From assembly GCA_035295745.1 (NCBI GenBank), contig DATGIL010000070.1, positions 14,810 through 78,809 on the forward strand: a stretch of DNA of 64,000 nucleotides, read 5' to 3'. Below are positions 34,958 through 43,134 of the stretch, in pieces. The position numbers were made by a program, and so were the translations under genes. Source of the stretch: JAIQFL01 sp035295745. GTDB taxonomy: Bacteria; Acidobacteriota; Terriglobia; Bryobacterales; Bryobacteraceae. Numbering within the stretch: position 1 is the first letter of the stretch; each line of letters begins with the position of its first letter. Below the pieces are notes generated by a model that was not told the origin of the DNA, did not search any database, and saw only the letters and a program-made list of their open reading frames with translations.

Positions 34958-36136
34958 CTACCCAAATGCGACCGTCACTTCGTCATCCACCGTACCCTGT
35001 GCCCGCGACGACGTAAATCTCCACTGCAATCGATTCTCGCTATCGTCAAACTGCGGCACTTCCGGTATCACGCTCTTCAGATATACCCCCATAACCTGCC
35101 CATCCGCCTCTCCCAACTGAAACATCACGCTGATGGGCGAACGCTGCCGGGCCGCCTGATACAAGCTCTTGGTCGTGTCGTCGTCCATGCCGTAGAGATC
35201 GAACGCCGCCGACACCTGCCGCTGTCCCCCTGTGATCGCCCGCGGCAAACTTGACCCGAACTCCCGCGATCGCGTCTCGACTGAATTCTTCACTACCACC
35301 GACGCACTCGTAATCGTTAGGAATTGATTCGGCGACGAGCCCAGCCACGCCTGCCCCAGGTTGCCGGGCACCACCGAGAAGTTGAATCCTGCCACTTCTG
35401 GCTCCTGCGGAAAGCTCTGTAGCTGTCCTGCCGCTCCGCTCGAAAAACTCGAGCTGTCCACGACGTCCTGTGCTACGCCGCTGAAGTGCATCTCGTGATA
35501 GTCGCCGTTGATCTCAATCGACATCTGATCGACGGCCGCCCCGCATAACAGCCTTTGCACCGAACTCGTCGGGTCCCAATAGTCGAAGATACTCGCGCTC
35601 GGCAATACGGTTGCCGGACCATACGTAACCGCTGCCGTCACATTGGAGCCCGTTCCTGGAACGATCGTGAACGGCGCATTCAATTGCACGTTGCTCGCAT
35701 CCACGATCGCCGCAACAAAGCGAATCTCGCCGGACCCTGACGAGACCGCCTGCCCCACGTTCAACCCGTGTGACCCGCTGAATCCCAGTCGGCCAGTATT
35801 CGTGCACGATGCCACGGTGCCGCCGGCAAAGTGTTGCGGCGTACCGCCCAGCGCAGCCTGTACCAGAGGTCCATATCCTGGGCCCGAAGCCGTCTTGTCC
35901 CAACTCGTTAAATACGTCCGTAGTTCGAAGTTGGTCCGCTTTCTGCCACCCGAAGGCAGCCCCGCGAACGTTCGGCTACCCGTCTTGTCTTTGCGGTCCT
36001 TCGCGTCCAGTTGCTGTTGGATCGCGAGCTTTAAGGCCGGAACCCGGTTGAGTGCTGTGATCGCCGGCACCTGCCCGTACGAACTCTCGATCGCCGTGTA
36101 AAACCGGTTTGCGTTAGAGGAAATGTAAGATGCCAT
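34958..36136 (-). CDS. Major tail tube protein
   Basis: 392 residues, beginning 'MASYISSNANRFYTAIESSY', a typical tail-tube start, and containing 'ISVMFQLGEADGQVMGVYLK' and 'IPEVPQFDDSENRLQWRF' near the end. The protein is strand-rich with an Ig-like insertion at about 100-190. Many copies stack to form the hollow tail. AGGAGTTGAT precedes the ATG. It lies directly after the terminator gene and before the chaperone, as in siphophages. Confidence 0.75.
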   Translation of the reverse strand: MASYISSNANRFYTAIESSYGQVPAITALNRVPALKLAIQQQLDAKDRKDKTGSRTFAGLPSGGRKRTNFELRTYLTSWDKTASGPGYGPLVQAALGGTPQHFAGGTVASCTNTGRLGFSGSHGLNVGQAVSSGSGEIRFVAAIVDASNVQLNAPFTIVPGTGSNVTAAVTYGPATVLPSASIFDYWDPTSSVQRLLCGAAVDQMSIEINGDYHEMHFSGVAQDVVDSSSFSSGAAGQLQSFPQEPEVAGFNFSVVPGNLGQAWLGSSPNQFLTITSASVVVKNSVETRSREFGSSLPRAITGGQRQVSAAFDLYGMDDDTTKSLYQAARQRSPISVMFQLGEADGQVMGVYLKSVIPEVPQFDDSENRLQWRFTSSRAQGTVDDEVTVAFG

Positions 36137-36137
36137 A

Positions 36138-36638
36138 TCAACTCCTGCTGACTCCTATCTCGAAGGTGACCTTCGCCACCTGGATGTAGTTCCTTCCACC
36201 TTTTTTCACGGGCCCGAACGATACCTCATACGCGCCGCCGTAAAACATACCGTCCCCCCAGTCGCCCCGGCTGCCGCTGAGCACCTGCGTCATCGCATCG
36301 GTGTACGTTTCCAGTGCGTCCTGCAGTCCATCCAGCCGGTCCAGCGAGTGTCGCAGCTCTATCGCCATTTGCACGCCGCCGGAAAACGTCCGAAATTTCT
36401 CATGCAACGAGTTCACGATCTTCTCGCAGTAAACATTCACGGCTGGATACACCACCGTTGTACTTCGCTCTGCGATATCCGCGGCCACATTCTGGGAACG
36501 CACTTGGGCCGCATCCAACGTGCAGTCTGTCGCCACCCCGCCCTGCGTGAGCGCTGCCAGGCCCGAGTTCACTCCACTCGGACCCGTGATCTTCGCAATC
36601 ACTTTCCCCGTGGTTGCACTCGCGATCTTTCCCGTCAT
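36138..36638 (-). CDS. Tail terminator/completion-like protein
   Basis: 166 residues from the ATG at 36638, which overlaps the previous stop by one base. Helical 'ELRHSLDRLDGLQDALETYT' and 'DAMTQVLSGSRGDWGDGMFY' are followed by strands 'AYEVSFGPVKKGGRNYIQVA' and 'KVTFEIGVSR'. This alpha/beta layout and the position just before the tail tube suit a tail terminator that caps the tube and joins it to the head. The assignment rests on layout and position. Confidence 0.55.
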   Translation of the reverse strand: MTGKIASATTGKVIAKITGPSGVNSGLAALTQGGVATDCTLDAAQVRSQNVAADIAERSTTVVYPAVNVYCEKIVNSLHEKFRTFSGGVQMAIELRHSLDRLDGLQDALETYTDAMTQVLSGSRGDWGDGMFYGGAYEVSFGPVKKGGRNYIQVAKVTFEIGVSRS

Positions 36639-37402
36639 TAGCCCCTCTGTATCAACCGCGGCACCGGCTTGACATAGTTCGGCGATTGCCCGTCGCTCGG
36701 AGCTGTGCCGCTCGTAATCAGTACTGTCGGCTGAAACCAGTTCGTGCCCATAGCCAGTGGCACGCCGTTTTGAAGCCAGAGATCGTCCAGCCCCGACCCG
36801 GCGTATACATTCCAACCGGAAGCATTTGGAGGCGCTGAAGCTGGCTGCACAACAAAGGTGCATCCGGCGGTCGCGATCGTCGTTGGATCTGCGCACACGC
36901 CCTCTTCACCGCGACTGTTGATCCAGGACGTCGTCACATAGTACGTCCCGTCGGGCACGGCTTCACCAACTGACATCGTCACCGTCGGCATCGCCGCTTT
37001 GCTCACCGGGCAGTTCGTGATCCCGATCCCGGTGTCGACCAGCCTTTCGTAGGCCCAAGCCGCCATCGCGTGAAACTGATCTCGCTTGCCCGCGTACCGG
37101 TCATTGAGTTGGCTATTGAATGCATCGCCGTACACCAGATCGAGGCTCCGTAATCCATGCCACAACTTGAGCGCCGGTGTCACCACCACGTTTCCGACGT
37201 TCTGCGTCGCGACCCAGAGTGGTCCCCCCGTGGAACTCAAACTATCCAGCAGCGTCTTGAGTTCAAGCCCGATCTCTTCTTGCGCAAGCCAGATTTTCTG
37301 AGTCACGTCGATGCCTTCGGAGCTCGCCACAGAGAGCAACTGCGAGTCTCGTGCGCACAGATCATCGATGCTCGAAATGGGACCATCCGTGAACAGTGCC
37401 AT
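36638..37402 (-). CDS. Head-tail connector-like protein with Ig-like end
   Basis: 254 residues. The N-terminal 120 residues are helical ('SSIDDLCARDSQLLSVASSE', 'QKIWLAQEEIGLELKTLLDS'), similar to head-completion/connector proteins in this gene position. The C-terminal 120 residues form a fibronectin-like sandwich ('VPDGTYYVTTSWINSRGEEG', 'GWNVYAGSGLDDLWLQNG'). It would sit between portal and tail. AAGGAG lies about 12 bases upstream of the ATG. Confidence 0.5.
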   Translation of the reverse strand: MALFTDGPISSIDDLCARDSQLLSVASSEGIDVTQKIWLAQEEIGLELKTLLDSLSSTGGPLWVATQNVGNVVVTPALKLWHGLRSLDLVYGDAFNSQLNDRYAGKRDQFHAMAAWAYERLVDTGIGITNCPVSKAAMPTVTMSVGEAVPDGTYYVTTSWINSRGEEGVCADPTTIATAGCTFVVQPASAPPNASGWNVYAGSGLDDLWLQNGVPLAMGTNWFQPTVLITSGTAPSDGQSPNYVKPVPRLIQRG

Positions 37403-37410
37403 GGCCCCGC

Positions 37411-37734
37411 CTACTCCTTTGATCCTTTGACACCCTTGAGCCGGCTCAAATCTTCCGTTGACAGCACCGCAAACTGAACCTTGGCCGCGGCCGATTCCTG
37501 CTCCGCCCGCCGCTTTGCGTCCGCCTGCTGCTTCCGGAACGCGGTTGCTTCCCCTGCCTCAGCCAGGCGTGCCTTTCCGTCCACCACCATCTTTGCGGCA
37601 AGTCTCGACGCTACTTCCGTGAATACTCCCTCCTTGCCGCCATCCTGCGTTTCTCGGCTCACTACCACAGGAAACTCATCCTTGATCGTCTCGGCAAGCT
37701 CGCGAATATTTCGGTAATAGAGCTGCAAGTCCAT
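37411..37734 (-). CDS. Small head-associated phage protein, unknown
   Basis: 107 residues, with GGAAGGAG ahead of the ATG. 'MDLQLYYRNIRELAETIKDE' and 'FPVVVSRETQDGGKEGVFTE' start the protein; the rest is a charged helix rich in Ala, Lys and Glu. It lies directly after the coat gene, where decoration or head-completion proteins are usual. No specific motif is recognised. Confidence 0.6.
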   Translation of the reverse strand: MDLQLYYRNIRELAETIKDEFPVVVSRETQDGGKEGVFTEVASRLAAKMVVDGKARLAEAGEATAFRKQQADAKRRAEQESAAAKVQFAVLSTEDLSRLKGVKGSKE

Positions 37735-37780
37735 TTCTCACTCCTTCCGTCTCTCGCACTGTATTCTGCGCTTGATCGCC

Positions 37781-37813
37781 GGGGATGCGCTTCGATTACG
37801 ACCGCGCATCCCC
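37781..37813 (-). terminator. 10-bp hairpin downstream of the coat gene
   Basis: GGGGATGCGC (37781-37790) and GCGCATCCCC (37804-37813) are perfect complements with a 13-base loop, 19 bases beyond the coat stop. There is no clear U-tract, so it may act as an attenuator or as a 3' stabiliser that raises coat mRNA rather than as a full terminator. Confidence 0.5.
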
Positions 37814-37831
37814 TTCCAAATGCCGTGAGTC

Positions 37832-38743
37832 CTACGTGTTCACCTGCACGCCCGAACCGTTCCGCAGGACGGCGCAGCCGTATAGCATGTCCACCGTGAA
37901 CTGCTGTGCCAAGGTATTTGGCTGGTAGCTCATGACCACTCTCATCCCGAAGTTGCCGAGCTCCGCGTACTCCGCGATCGCACCCGTTCCGGGCAAAGGT
38001 TGCGGAAGTCGCCGGATCACCAGGCCGATCGCATCTTTCGCGAACGCCAGGTTGTGCGTCGTCACCGGAGCGCTCCCCGTCTTCGGCACGAACTGCGACC
38101 GGAATACGAAGAAATCCTTGACCTTGCCGATCGTGCCGTCCACGATGGCCTTTAAGCCCGCGTCGCCCGCAGTCTGGAATTCGCTGAATCGCGGAATCTG
38201 TCGCCACGCCGAATAGGTCGCCGCATCCACCACCATGAACTTCTGTTCGCTTGATGGCAGTTTCGAAAGGAAGAGCGCCGTTTCCGCCTGGTCAATCACG
38301 GCTTCCGTGATCGGCGTGCCTGGGGTGCCGACCGGCGTATTCGCCGTGAAGCTGCCGTAAAGATTCAGAAGGTCGGATTCTACCCGCTGTGCAATCGCCG
38401 CTACGGCCGGTTGCATATAGATCTTTAGCAGGTCCGGAACCGCCAGAATCTTGGTCACGTCCGGAATCTGGAAAGTCGCTTCCACGTGCGTGTTCAGCAC
38501 GATCTGTGCGTTTCCGAGACTCGGATTCTGCGTCTGTACCGTTCCGCCTTCGACGATGTTGTTAGCCACCATCACGGGCGGAATCGGGATATTCACTGTG
38601 TCGCCGGCTTGCGCCAACACCGGTTCATAGCTGCGATTCACCAGGTTCCCCATCACGAGGTTCCCGACTAGTACCGGCAAAGCGTCCGCCGCCACCAGTT
38701 TCACGATCGCGTTTGCAACATTAGCTGAAGTAATAGCTGCCAA
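37832..38743 (-). CDS. Major capsid protein (P22-coat-like)
   Basis: 303 residues from TTG at 38743, chosen because AGGAG lies seven bases upstream and the residues before it are not protein-like. 'LVMGNLVNRSYEPVLAQAGD' and 'TVNIPIPP' followed by 'NTHVEATFQIPDVTKIL' match coat proteins of the P22 gene 5/HK97-fold group. 'AFAKDAIGLVIRRLPQPLPG' is the usual late strand region. It follows the scaffold gene, as in phages without a head protease. Confidence 0.8.
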   Translation of the reverse strand: MAAITSANVANAIVKLVAADALPVLVGNLVMGNLVNRSYEPVLAQAGDTVNIPIPPVMVANNIVEGGTVQTQNPSLGNAQIVLNTHVEATFQIPDVTKILAVPDLLKIYMQPAVAAIAQRVESDLLNLYGSFTANTPVGTPGTPITEAVIDQAETALFLSKLPSSEQKFMVVDAATYSAWRQIPRFSEFQTAGDAGLKAIVDGTIGKVKDFFVFRSQFVPKTGSAPVTTHNLAFAKDAIGLVIRRLPQPLPGTGAIAEYAELGNFGMRVVMSYQPNTLAQQFTVDMLYGCAVLRNGSGVQVNT

Positions 38744-38807
38744 TTCTTTTCTCCTGATGAAGCGGGCCCTCCGGCCCGCCGATTTTCTGACTTGCGAGTC
38801 CTGTTTG

Positions 38808-39359
38808 CTAGCTGCCCCGAAGGGTTTCCGACGCCACGCGCACGATCTCCTCTCGTACCCGTTGCATCTCGTCCGCACTCATACCTGGGCGGATCTGGTC
38901 GATGCTCACCGATTCCCTTCCTGCAATCGGTGCTTTCAAGGTGGCCGTCATGCCCGTCCCCCCTGCGATCCGGGCCGGCAGGAACTCCGGGTTCTCTGCA
39001 ACAAACGCGGAGAGATATTCCTTAACGGAAACCTCGCCGCTTTCGCCCCGTGCCACCAGCCGTCCGTCCTCTGTCCGCGTTACGCCGTCTTGCACTGCTT
39101 TGTAGGCAAGATCGATCTTGGCAACGCCCAGTCGTTGCAACTCGGCCCGTACCGCCGAACTCCGCTCTGCTTCTGCGGCGATCTGGCGGCTTCGCTTGTT
39201 TTCTTCCGCCAGATCGTTCAGCCGCCGTTCCAGGCTTTCCCGGCGTTTTCTCTCGTCCTGCAACTCGGCTTTGTAAGCGGGCTCGCTCTTCGCCTGTTGC
39301 GCGCTCGTGAATTCCTGGATTGCCTGTCTTACAATCGCTTGTATATCGATATCTTCCAT
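38808..39359 (-). CDS. Capsid scaffold-like protein
   Basis: 183 residues. The middle is a long charged coiled coil ('AELQDERKRRESLERRLNDL', 'AEENKRSRQIAAEAERSSAV'), with short structured ends. The size, the composition and the position between portal and coat protein are typical of a scaffolding protein that guides capsid assembly and then leaves. The 94 bases upstream, before the portal stop, contain a dispersed repeat. Confidence 0.7.
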   Translation of the reverse strand: MEDIDIQAIVRQAIQEFTSAQQAKSEPAYKAELQDERKRRESLERRLNDLAEENKRSRQIAAEAERSSAVRAELQRLGVAKIDLAYKAVQDGVTRTEDGRLVARGESGEVSVKEYLSAFVAENPEFLPARIAGGTGMTATLKAPIAGRESVSIDQIRPGMSADEMQRVREEIVRVASETLRGS

Positions 39360-39380
39360 ATCCGCCTTTCCCTGAGTGTT

Positions 39381-39450
39381 GTGGCGCAGACGCTCCCGTC
39401 TGCCGTCTCGGCACTCATGTCGAGACCTTTTCAGGCGCTTACTGATTCCG
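39381..39450 (+). repeat. Dispersed hairpin repeat, copy 1
   Basis: 70 bases in the gap between portal and scaffold. Two adjacent hairpins: GCAGACG-CTCC-CGTCTGC and TCTCGGCA-CTCA-TGTCGAGA (one G-T pair), then a weaker TCAG/CTGA stem. It aligns over its length with copy 2 at 52800-52868, with roughly 70 percent identity by eye. Confidence 0.75.
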
Positions 39451-39453
39451 CTC

Positions 39454-40827
39454 TTACTGCGCCCTATCGATCTCTTCCGCCACCTGATTCTTAACTTCTT
39501 GCCGGGCGTCGCAAAGGTACTTGAACGACAGACTCTTGAAAATCTGTCTCTTCAAGGTCTCCGAACCGATTCCCAATTCCAGCAGTTTCTTGGCGTCGTC
39601 CAGATCATCGCTGAAATCGTTGATGTCGAACTCGTCCATTCCCGTGACGTCCACTGACAGTCCGTCCTGTCTCGCTGCTACAATCGCCCAGAGCACTTGC
39701 TTCATGGTCTCTTTCATCGTGTCGCCGTACGATCGCAGAACCTCCTGCGTCACGCTGAAATCGCGCTGTTTACTGACCCCGGATACTCTCAGGTCGCCCG
39801 CGCTCGGCGTTCCCGCCTGGTTCATTAGATAGCAGACCCGGTAGATCTCATCTTTCAAACGCACCAGGTTGTCCGCCGCAATCTGATAAACCTTGCCTTC
39901 TGGTTCAGTCCAGCCGAAACGGTCATTCGCACCCAACTGGATGTAGTACGACTCGCCCACCATCTGATGGAACGGTCGCTCCGAATACACCACCGGAGTT
40001 GCGAACAGCCCCATCGTCAAAGCCCACGAAAGCGCGTTCGACTTGTTGAAGTGCTCCATCTGCAACAACGCCGACTTGTTCATGAGCCACAGCCCGTCCG
40101 TCACCTTCATCTGGAAGACCGGAACGCGCCGTTGGGCCGCCAGCCCGTGCCGTCCTTCATCGATCAGTTCGATCGGATTTTCGTACTTGGTGCGCCGGTA
40201 GATCTGGTAGTTTTCGGGATCGTAGTAAAGCCACCGCGTTTCTTTCTCCCAGCCCGAATCCGTCACCTTCGATTGCCGCAAGCACGACGTCCGAATGACT
40301 ACCCAATCCAATCCTCCACGCTCGTCGTGGTTCCAGTTGATTACTTCGTCGGGGCCGTAATCGACCACGTAAGCGCGCGACCTTCCCGATGCATCTTCCT
40401 CCGCCCGTGTTAACGCTCCGCCACCCATCCGCGGAAAATCCACCACAATGAAGCTGCTTCCGCAAACCAACGTCTGTACCAGTCGCTGGCGGAAGAACTC
40501 GCTCAGCTTGGTGCCCTTCAGGTCACAGTCCTTCGATAAGAGGTTGAAGTATTCTTTTGCCGCCAAGTCGTTGCCTTCGAATAGGACGGTGGGCTCACGC
40601 CGGATTAGCGTCGCCGCATACCAGTCGATGATCGACCCAATGTAGTTCTCGTAAAATACGCGGTTGAGCCGCTCCTGATAAACCTCGCCGGGCTCCTTAT
40701 GTCGCCGGACCAGATATTCCGATGCATTGGCCCGTAACCGCTCGCCGCCGGCATACAGGTCCTTGTACTGTCTCCACATCGCCTTCCGCGCGACGTATTC
40801 CGGATGTTCCCGATCGATTTTCAACAT
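39454..40827 (-). CDS. Phage portal protein
   Basis: 457 residues from the ATG at 40827 with AGAAGGAC just upstream; the longer frame runs into the terminase gene. 'YENYIGSIIDWYAATLIRRE' opens the family core. 'FFRQRLVQTLVCGSSFIVVD' and 'NKSNALSWALTMGLFATPVV' follow, with the stem-like helices at the C-terminus ('DDAKKLLELGIGSETLKRQI'). It resembles the DUF4055/SPP1-like portal group. It forms the dodecameric ring at one capsid vertex. It lies 19 bases after the terminase stop. Confidence 0.8.
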   Translation of the reverse strand: MLKIDREHPEYVARKAMWRQYKDLYAGGERLRANASEYLVRRHKEPGEVYQERLNRVFYENYIGSIIDWYAATLIRREPTVLFEGNDLAAKEYFNLLSKDCDLKGTKLSEFFRQRLVQTLVCGSSFIVVDFPRMGGGALTRAEEDASGRSRAYVVDYGPDEVINWNHDERGGLDWVVIRTSCLRQSKVTDSGWEKETRWLYYDPENYQIYRRTKYENPIELIDEGRHGLAAQRRVPVFQMKVTDGLWLMNKSALLQMEHFNKSNALSWALTMGLFATPVVYSERPFHQMVGESYYIQLGANDRFGWTEPEGKVYQIAADNLVRLKDEIYRVCYLMNQAGTPSAGDLRVSGVSKQRDFSVTQEVLRSYGDTMKETMKQVLWAIVAARQDGLSVDVTGMDEFDINDFSDDLDDAKKLLELGIGSETLKRQIFKSLSFKYLCDARQEVKNQVAEEIDRAQ

Positions 40828-40846
40828 GTTTAGTCCTTCTGGATCG

Positions 40847-42145
40847 CTACAGCACAAGCGGCTCCGGTCTGTCACCGGAGTACCCTCGACACTCCTGCCA
40901 CAATAGATAGCCGAGCGCATCCGACAAGTGAGTTCGCAAACGGTCCCGATCCTTGTCGATGTCCGTACCATCCCCCTTGTAGCAGACCTCTTCAAAGTCC
41001 TGGATCAACTCCTTACATCGAGGGTCAACTCGCATCCCGACTGTTCCATAAGCGTTCACAAACTGCTTGTTCGTCAAATTCACGCGATCCTTCACTGGCG
41101 GATTCGATCGCGCGATATTCTCGCCCAGAACAATGCTTGAGTTGGCTGCAAAGTACTCTCTCACCATTGCGAAGTCGGAATACCCTGTCGTCTGTGCTCG
41201 GCTTCCCGAGGCATCTCCGTACAGTGTTACCCCCGCCCGGTGCCCCCCATAACGGCGCAGGAACTCCTCGCACGCGTCTCGTGTAGTTGCATGCCGGATG
41301 ACGATCTCATCCACCACCCTCACCACCTCGCGATGGGTCTGCACGATCACCGAACTCATCGGGTCTACATTGAAATCGAGTGACCACAGCAAGGGGAGCG
41401 TCGGGTCGACCGCCACGTTGCCCACATGCCTCTCGCGATCGAACGAGGAGTACACCCGGCCCGCTTCCATGCTGACGTAAAGTCCCAACGCCTCTTGCTG
41501 AAAGAACTTCTGGTCGTAGCTTTTCTTCAGTTGCTCGTAGTAATCCCCAACTTTGTTGAGCAGGTGCCGGTTCTCGTATGCTTTTGCAAGCACCACCCCA
41601 TACCCTTCGACTCTCTGGGAAATGAATTTCCGGTAAACCCAGTTGAATCCTTTCGGCGTCCATACCGCAAAGCCGCTCAATCGGCCCGCCTTTGGATCCC
41701 GCAACCTACCTTCAAGCCGCAACCACGATTCTTCTTGTGTGTATGTCAGTTCGTCTACACCAAACCATGCCAGGTTTGTCCCGCGAAGCCGTTCGAACTC
41801 ATCCAGCGACCGAAACAGAATCCTTGCCCCGGTCTCCTTCATCAGCAGTGTGTTCTCTGCCTTATTCAGGTCGAAAGGAATCGCGTTGCTCTCCAGAATC
41901 TGTAGTAACGAAGCCTGTGTCGCGTCACGCAACATAGGATAAGTCGGTGCCCCGAGCAATCCCATCCGGCCCGGATTCAAATAAGTCAGCTTGATCGCTT
42001 CTTGGCAGAGCGCCTGGCTCTTCCCGCTTCCAATCGGTCCGGAAAACCCCTTGAACCGCGTTCGTAGCTCGTGAAACTGCCTCTGCGAAGGAAGCGGGTC
42101 GTACTCTATTCCTCGCTGACGGAACTGCCCGCTGGATCGACCCAC
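40847..42145 (-). CDS. terL: Terminase large subunit (TerL)
   Basis: 432 residues. Walker A 'GPIGSGKS' at 36-43 and Walker B 'WFGVDELT' with Asp131-Glu132 form the packaging motor. The nuclease domain shows Asp257 ('SLDFNVDP'), Asp311 ('YGDASGS') and Asp409 ('HLSDALGY'), the acidic residues of the RNase H-like fold. All catalytic residues are intact. The GTG start overlaps the small-subunit gene by 40 bases; a later start is possible because its ribosome site is unclear. Confidence 0.92.
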   Translation of the reverse strand: MGRSSGQFRQRGIEYDPLPSQRQFHELRTRFKGFSGPIGSGKSQALCQEAIKLTYLNPGRMGLLGAPTYPMLRDATQASLLQILESNAIPFDLNKAENTLLMKETGARILFRSLDEFERLRGTNLAWFGVDELTYTQEESWLRLEGRLRDPKAGRLSGFAVWTPKGFNWVYRKFISQRVEGYGVVLAKAYENRHLLNKVGDYYEQLKKSYDQKFFQQEALGLYVSMEAGRVYSSFDRERHVGNVAVDPTLPLLWSLDFNVDPMSSVIVQTHREVVRVVDEIVIRHATTRDACEEFLRRYGGHRAGVTLYGDASGSRAQTTGYSDFAMVREYFAANSSIVLGENIARSNPPVKDRVNLTNKQFVNAYGTVGMRVDPRCKELIQDFEEVCYKGDGTDIDKDRDRLRTHLSDALGYLLWQECRGYSGDRPEPLVL

Positions 42146-42486
42146 GTGACCTTAATCTCCTTCGTGTCCTGCAGCTCAGCCTCTTGTTCCAATTGCATGA
42201 GCTTTAGATACTCGCCGATTGTAGGTTTAAAATCCCGGTCCGTCATTCGCTTTTCAAATTCCGCGATTATCTTTCCCAGTAGTTCGACGACCCTGATCCG
42301 CTCCTTCATTGCCTTCCAACGGACACATTTACGGCACTCCTTGGGACTACTCTTAGTCACACCCTTCCTCGCTCTCAAGGTGCACCTCCCCAGAAAAGTA
42401 ACTTCGTCGGCTCCCCGAAGTCTCGTACCTCTCTTTGCTGTTTTGAGGCTAACACTCCCGCTACTGGCGGAATCTGATTGCGCCAC
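42106..42486 (-). CDS. Probable terminase small subunit
   Basis: 126 residues from GTG at 42486, or a shorter protein from ATG at 42309. The N-terminal 50 residues are basic and low in structure with 'CRKCVRW'. The C-terminal part is helical ('AMKERIRVVELLGKIIAEFE', 'TIGEYLKLMQLEQEAELQDT'). The call rests mainly on position immediately upstream of terL and on the size; no DNA-binding motif is certain. Confidence 0.5.
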   Translation of the reverse strand: MAQSDSASSGSVSLKTAKRGTRLRGADEVTFLGRCTLRARKGVTKSSPKECRKCVRWKAMKERIRVVELLGKIIAEFEKRMTDRDFKPTIGEYLKLMQLEQEAELQDTKEIKVTWVDPAGSSVSEE

Positions 42487-43134
42487 GCTAAGTCACTGAA
42501 AATTAAGACGCAAAATTTCCTGAAATTTCGTGACTGTCGAAAACAGACCGGTGAAGCAGAGAAGCAAGACCACCTACAGTGCTAGGCGCTAGGTCAACTT
42601 CCCGAGGTTCACGATGTAGTAGTGGCAATACCGCGATCAGGAATCTTTGAGCGATAGCGGTGAACGCGCGCCATCGCCCATCACCCTGGTGTTGCTATGT
42701 TCCAGGCCGGCGCAGGGGCGTCCGGAATCGTTCAACTGCGAGAAAACCCAGTGGACAGGTTTCCGAGCGGCGGAGAGGATCGTCATGGGACCACTCCGAG
42801 GTTTGATATTGGCTGGGACCGTCGCTGCTGATGCCCTTCAAGCGAACACTCTGCAGACGGCTCCGAGATTAATGGGGTGGGTGAAGCCCGTATACGAGCC
42901 CGTGACCGCTAATTGAAATTAGACCTTCGATGCTGACTTTTAGCCCGGGACCCGCCGCGGACTGCATTAAACGACCCTCTCAGCTGCGAAGCCTCAAGCA
43001 CTTCCTATGGTGTGAACCGTGATGTCTCACGTGGCAGCGTAATCGATTCTTCAGGACGCACCCCCCCGATGCGAGTTGGTCCCGTCGTCCCTCAGCCAAG
43101 TTCAAAGTTGGATCGATTCGCCGAGCCGTCGTAC
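42487..43134. other. Junction between the phage-like block and host genes
   Basis: 648 bases. The part next to the terminase gene (42495-42560) is AT-rich and is the likely promoter region of the phage-like block. No integrase, tRNA, direct repeat or attachment site was recognised. One small open frame (42785-42916) is listed separately; the rest shows nothing I can name. Confidence 0.45.
42785..42916 (+). CDS. Possible 43-residue protein
   Basis: ATG at 42785 preceded by GGAGAGG with a 6-base gap. The start 'MGPLRGLILAGTVAADALQA' looks like a short hydrophobic leader; the rest ('PRLMGWVKPVYEPVTAN') has no known motif. Only the ribosome site supports it. Confidence 0.3.
   Translation: MGPLRGLILAGTVAADALQANTLQTAPRLMGWVKPVYEPVTAN

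Larger units (their letters stand above)
25706..42486 (-). mobile_element. Domesticated siphophage / gene-transfer-agent-like structural gene block
   Basis: Fourteen tightly packed minus-strand genes run terminase to tail tip in standard siphophage order, mostly with stop/start overlaps or gaps of under 100 bases. All frames are intact. No integrase, excisionase, repressor, replication, lysis or attachment site is found inside or in the flanks, which are host genes. The distal genes (two DUF2460-like, one giant DUF2163/phage-tail-3-like, one with a TIM-barrel-like region) parallel the 3' end of the Rhodobacter GTA cluster. A host-type repeat sits between portal and scaffold. The GTA reading is inference; a defective prophage or tailocin-like relic is the alternative. 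Confidence 0.7.
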
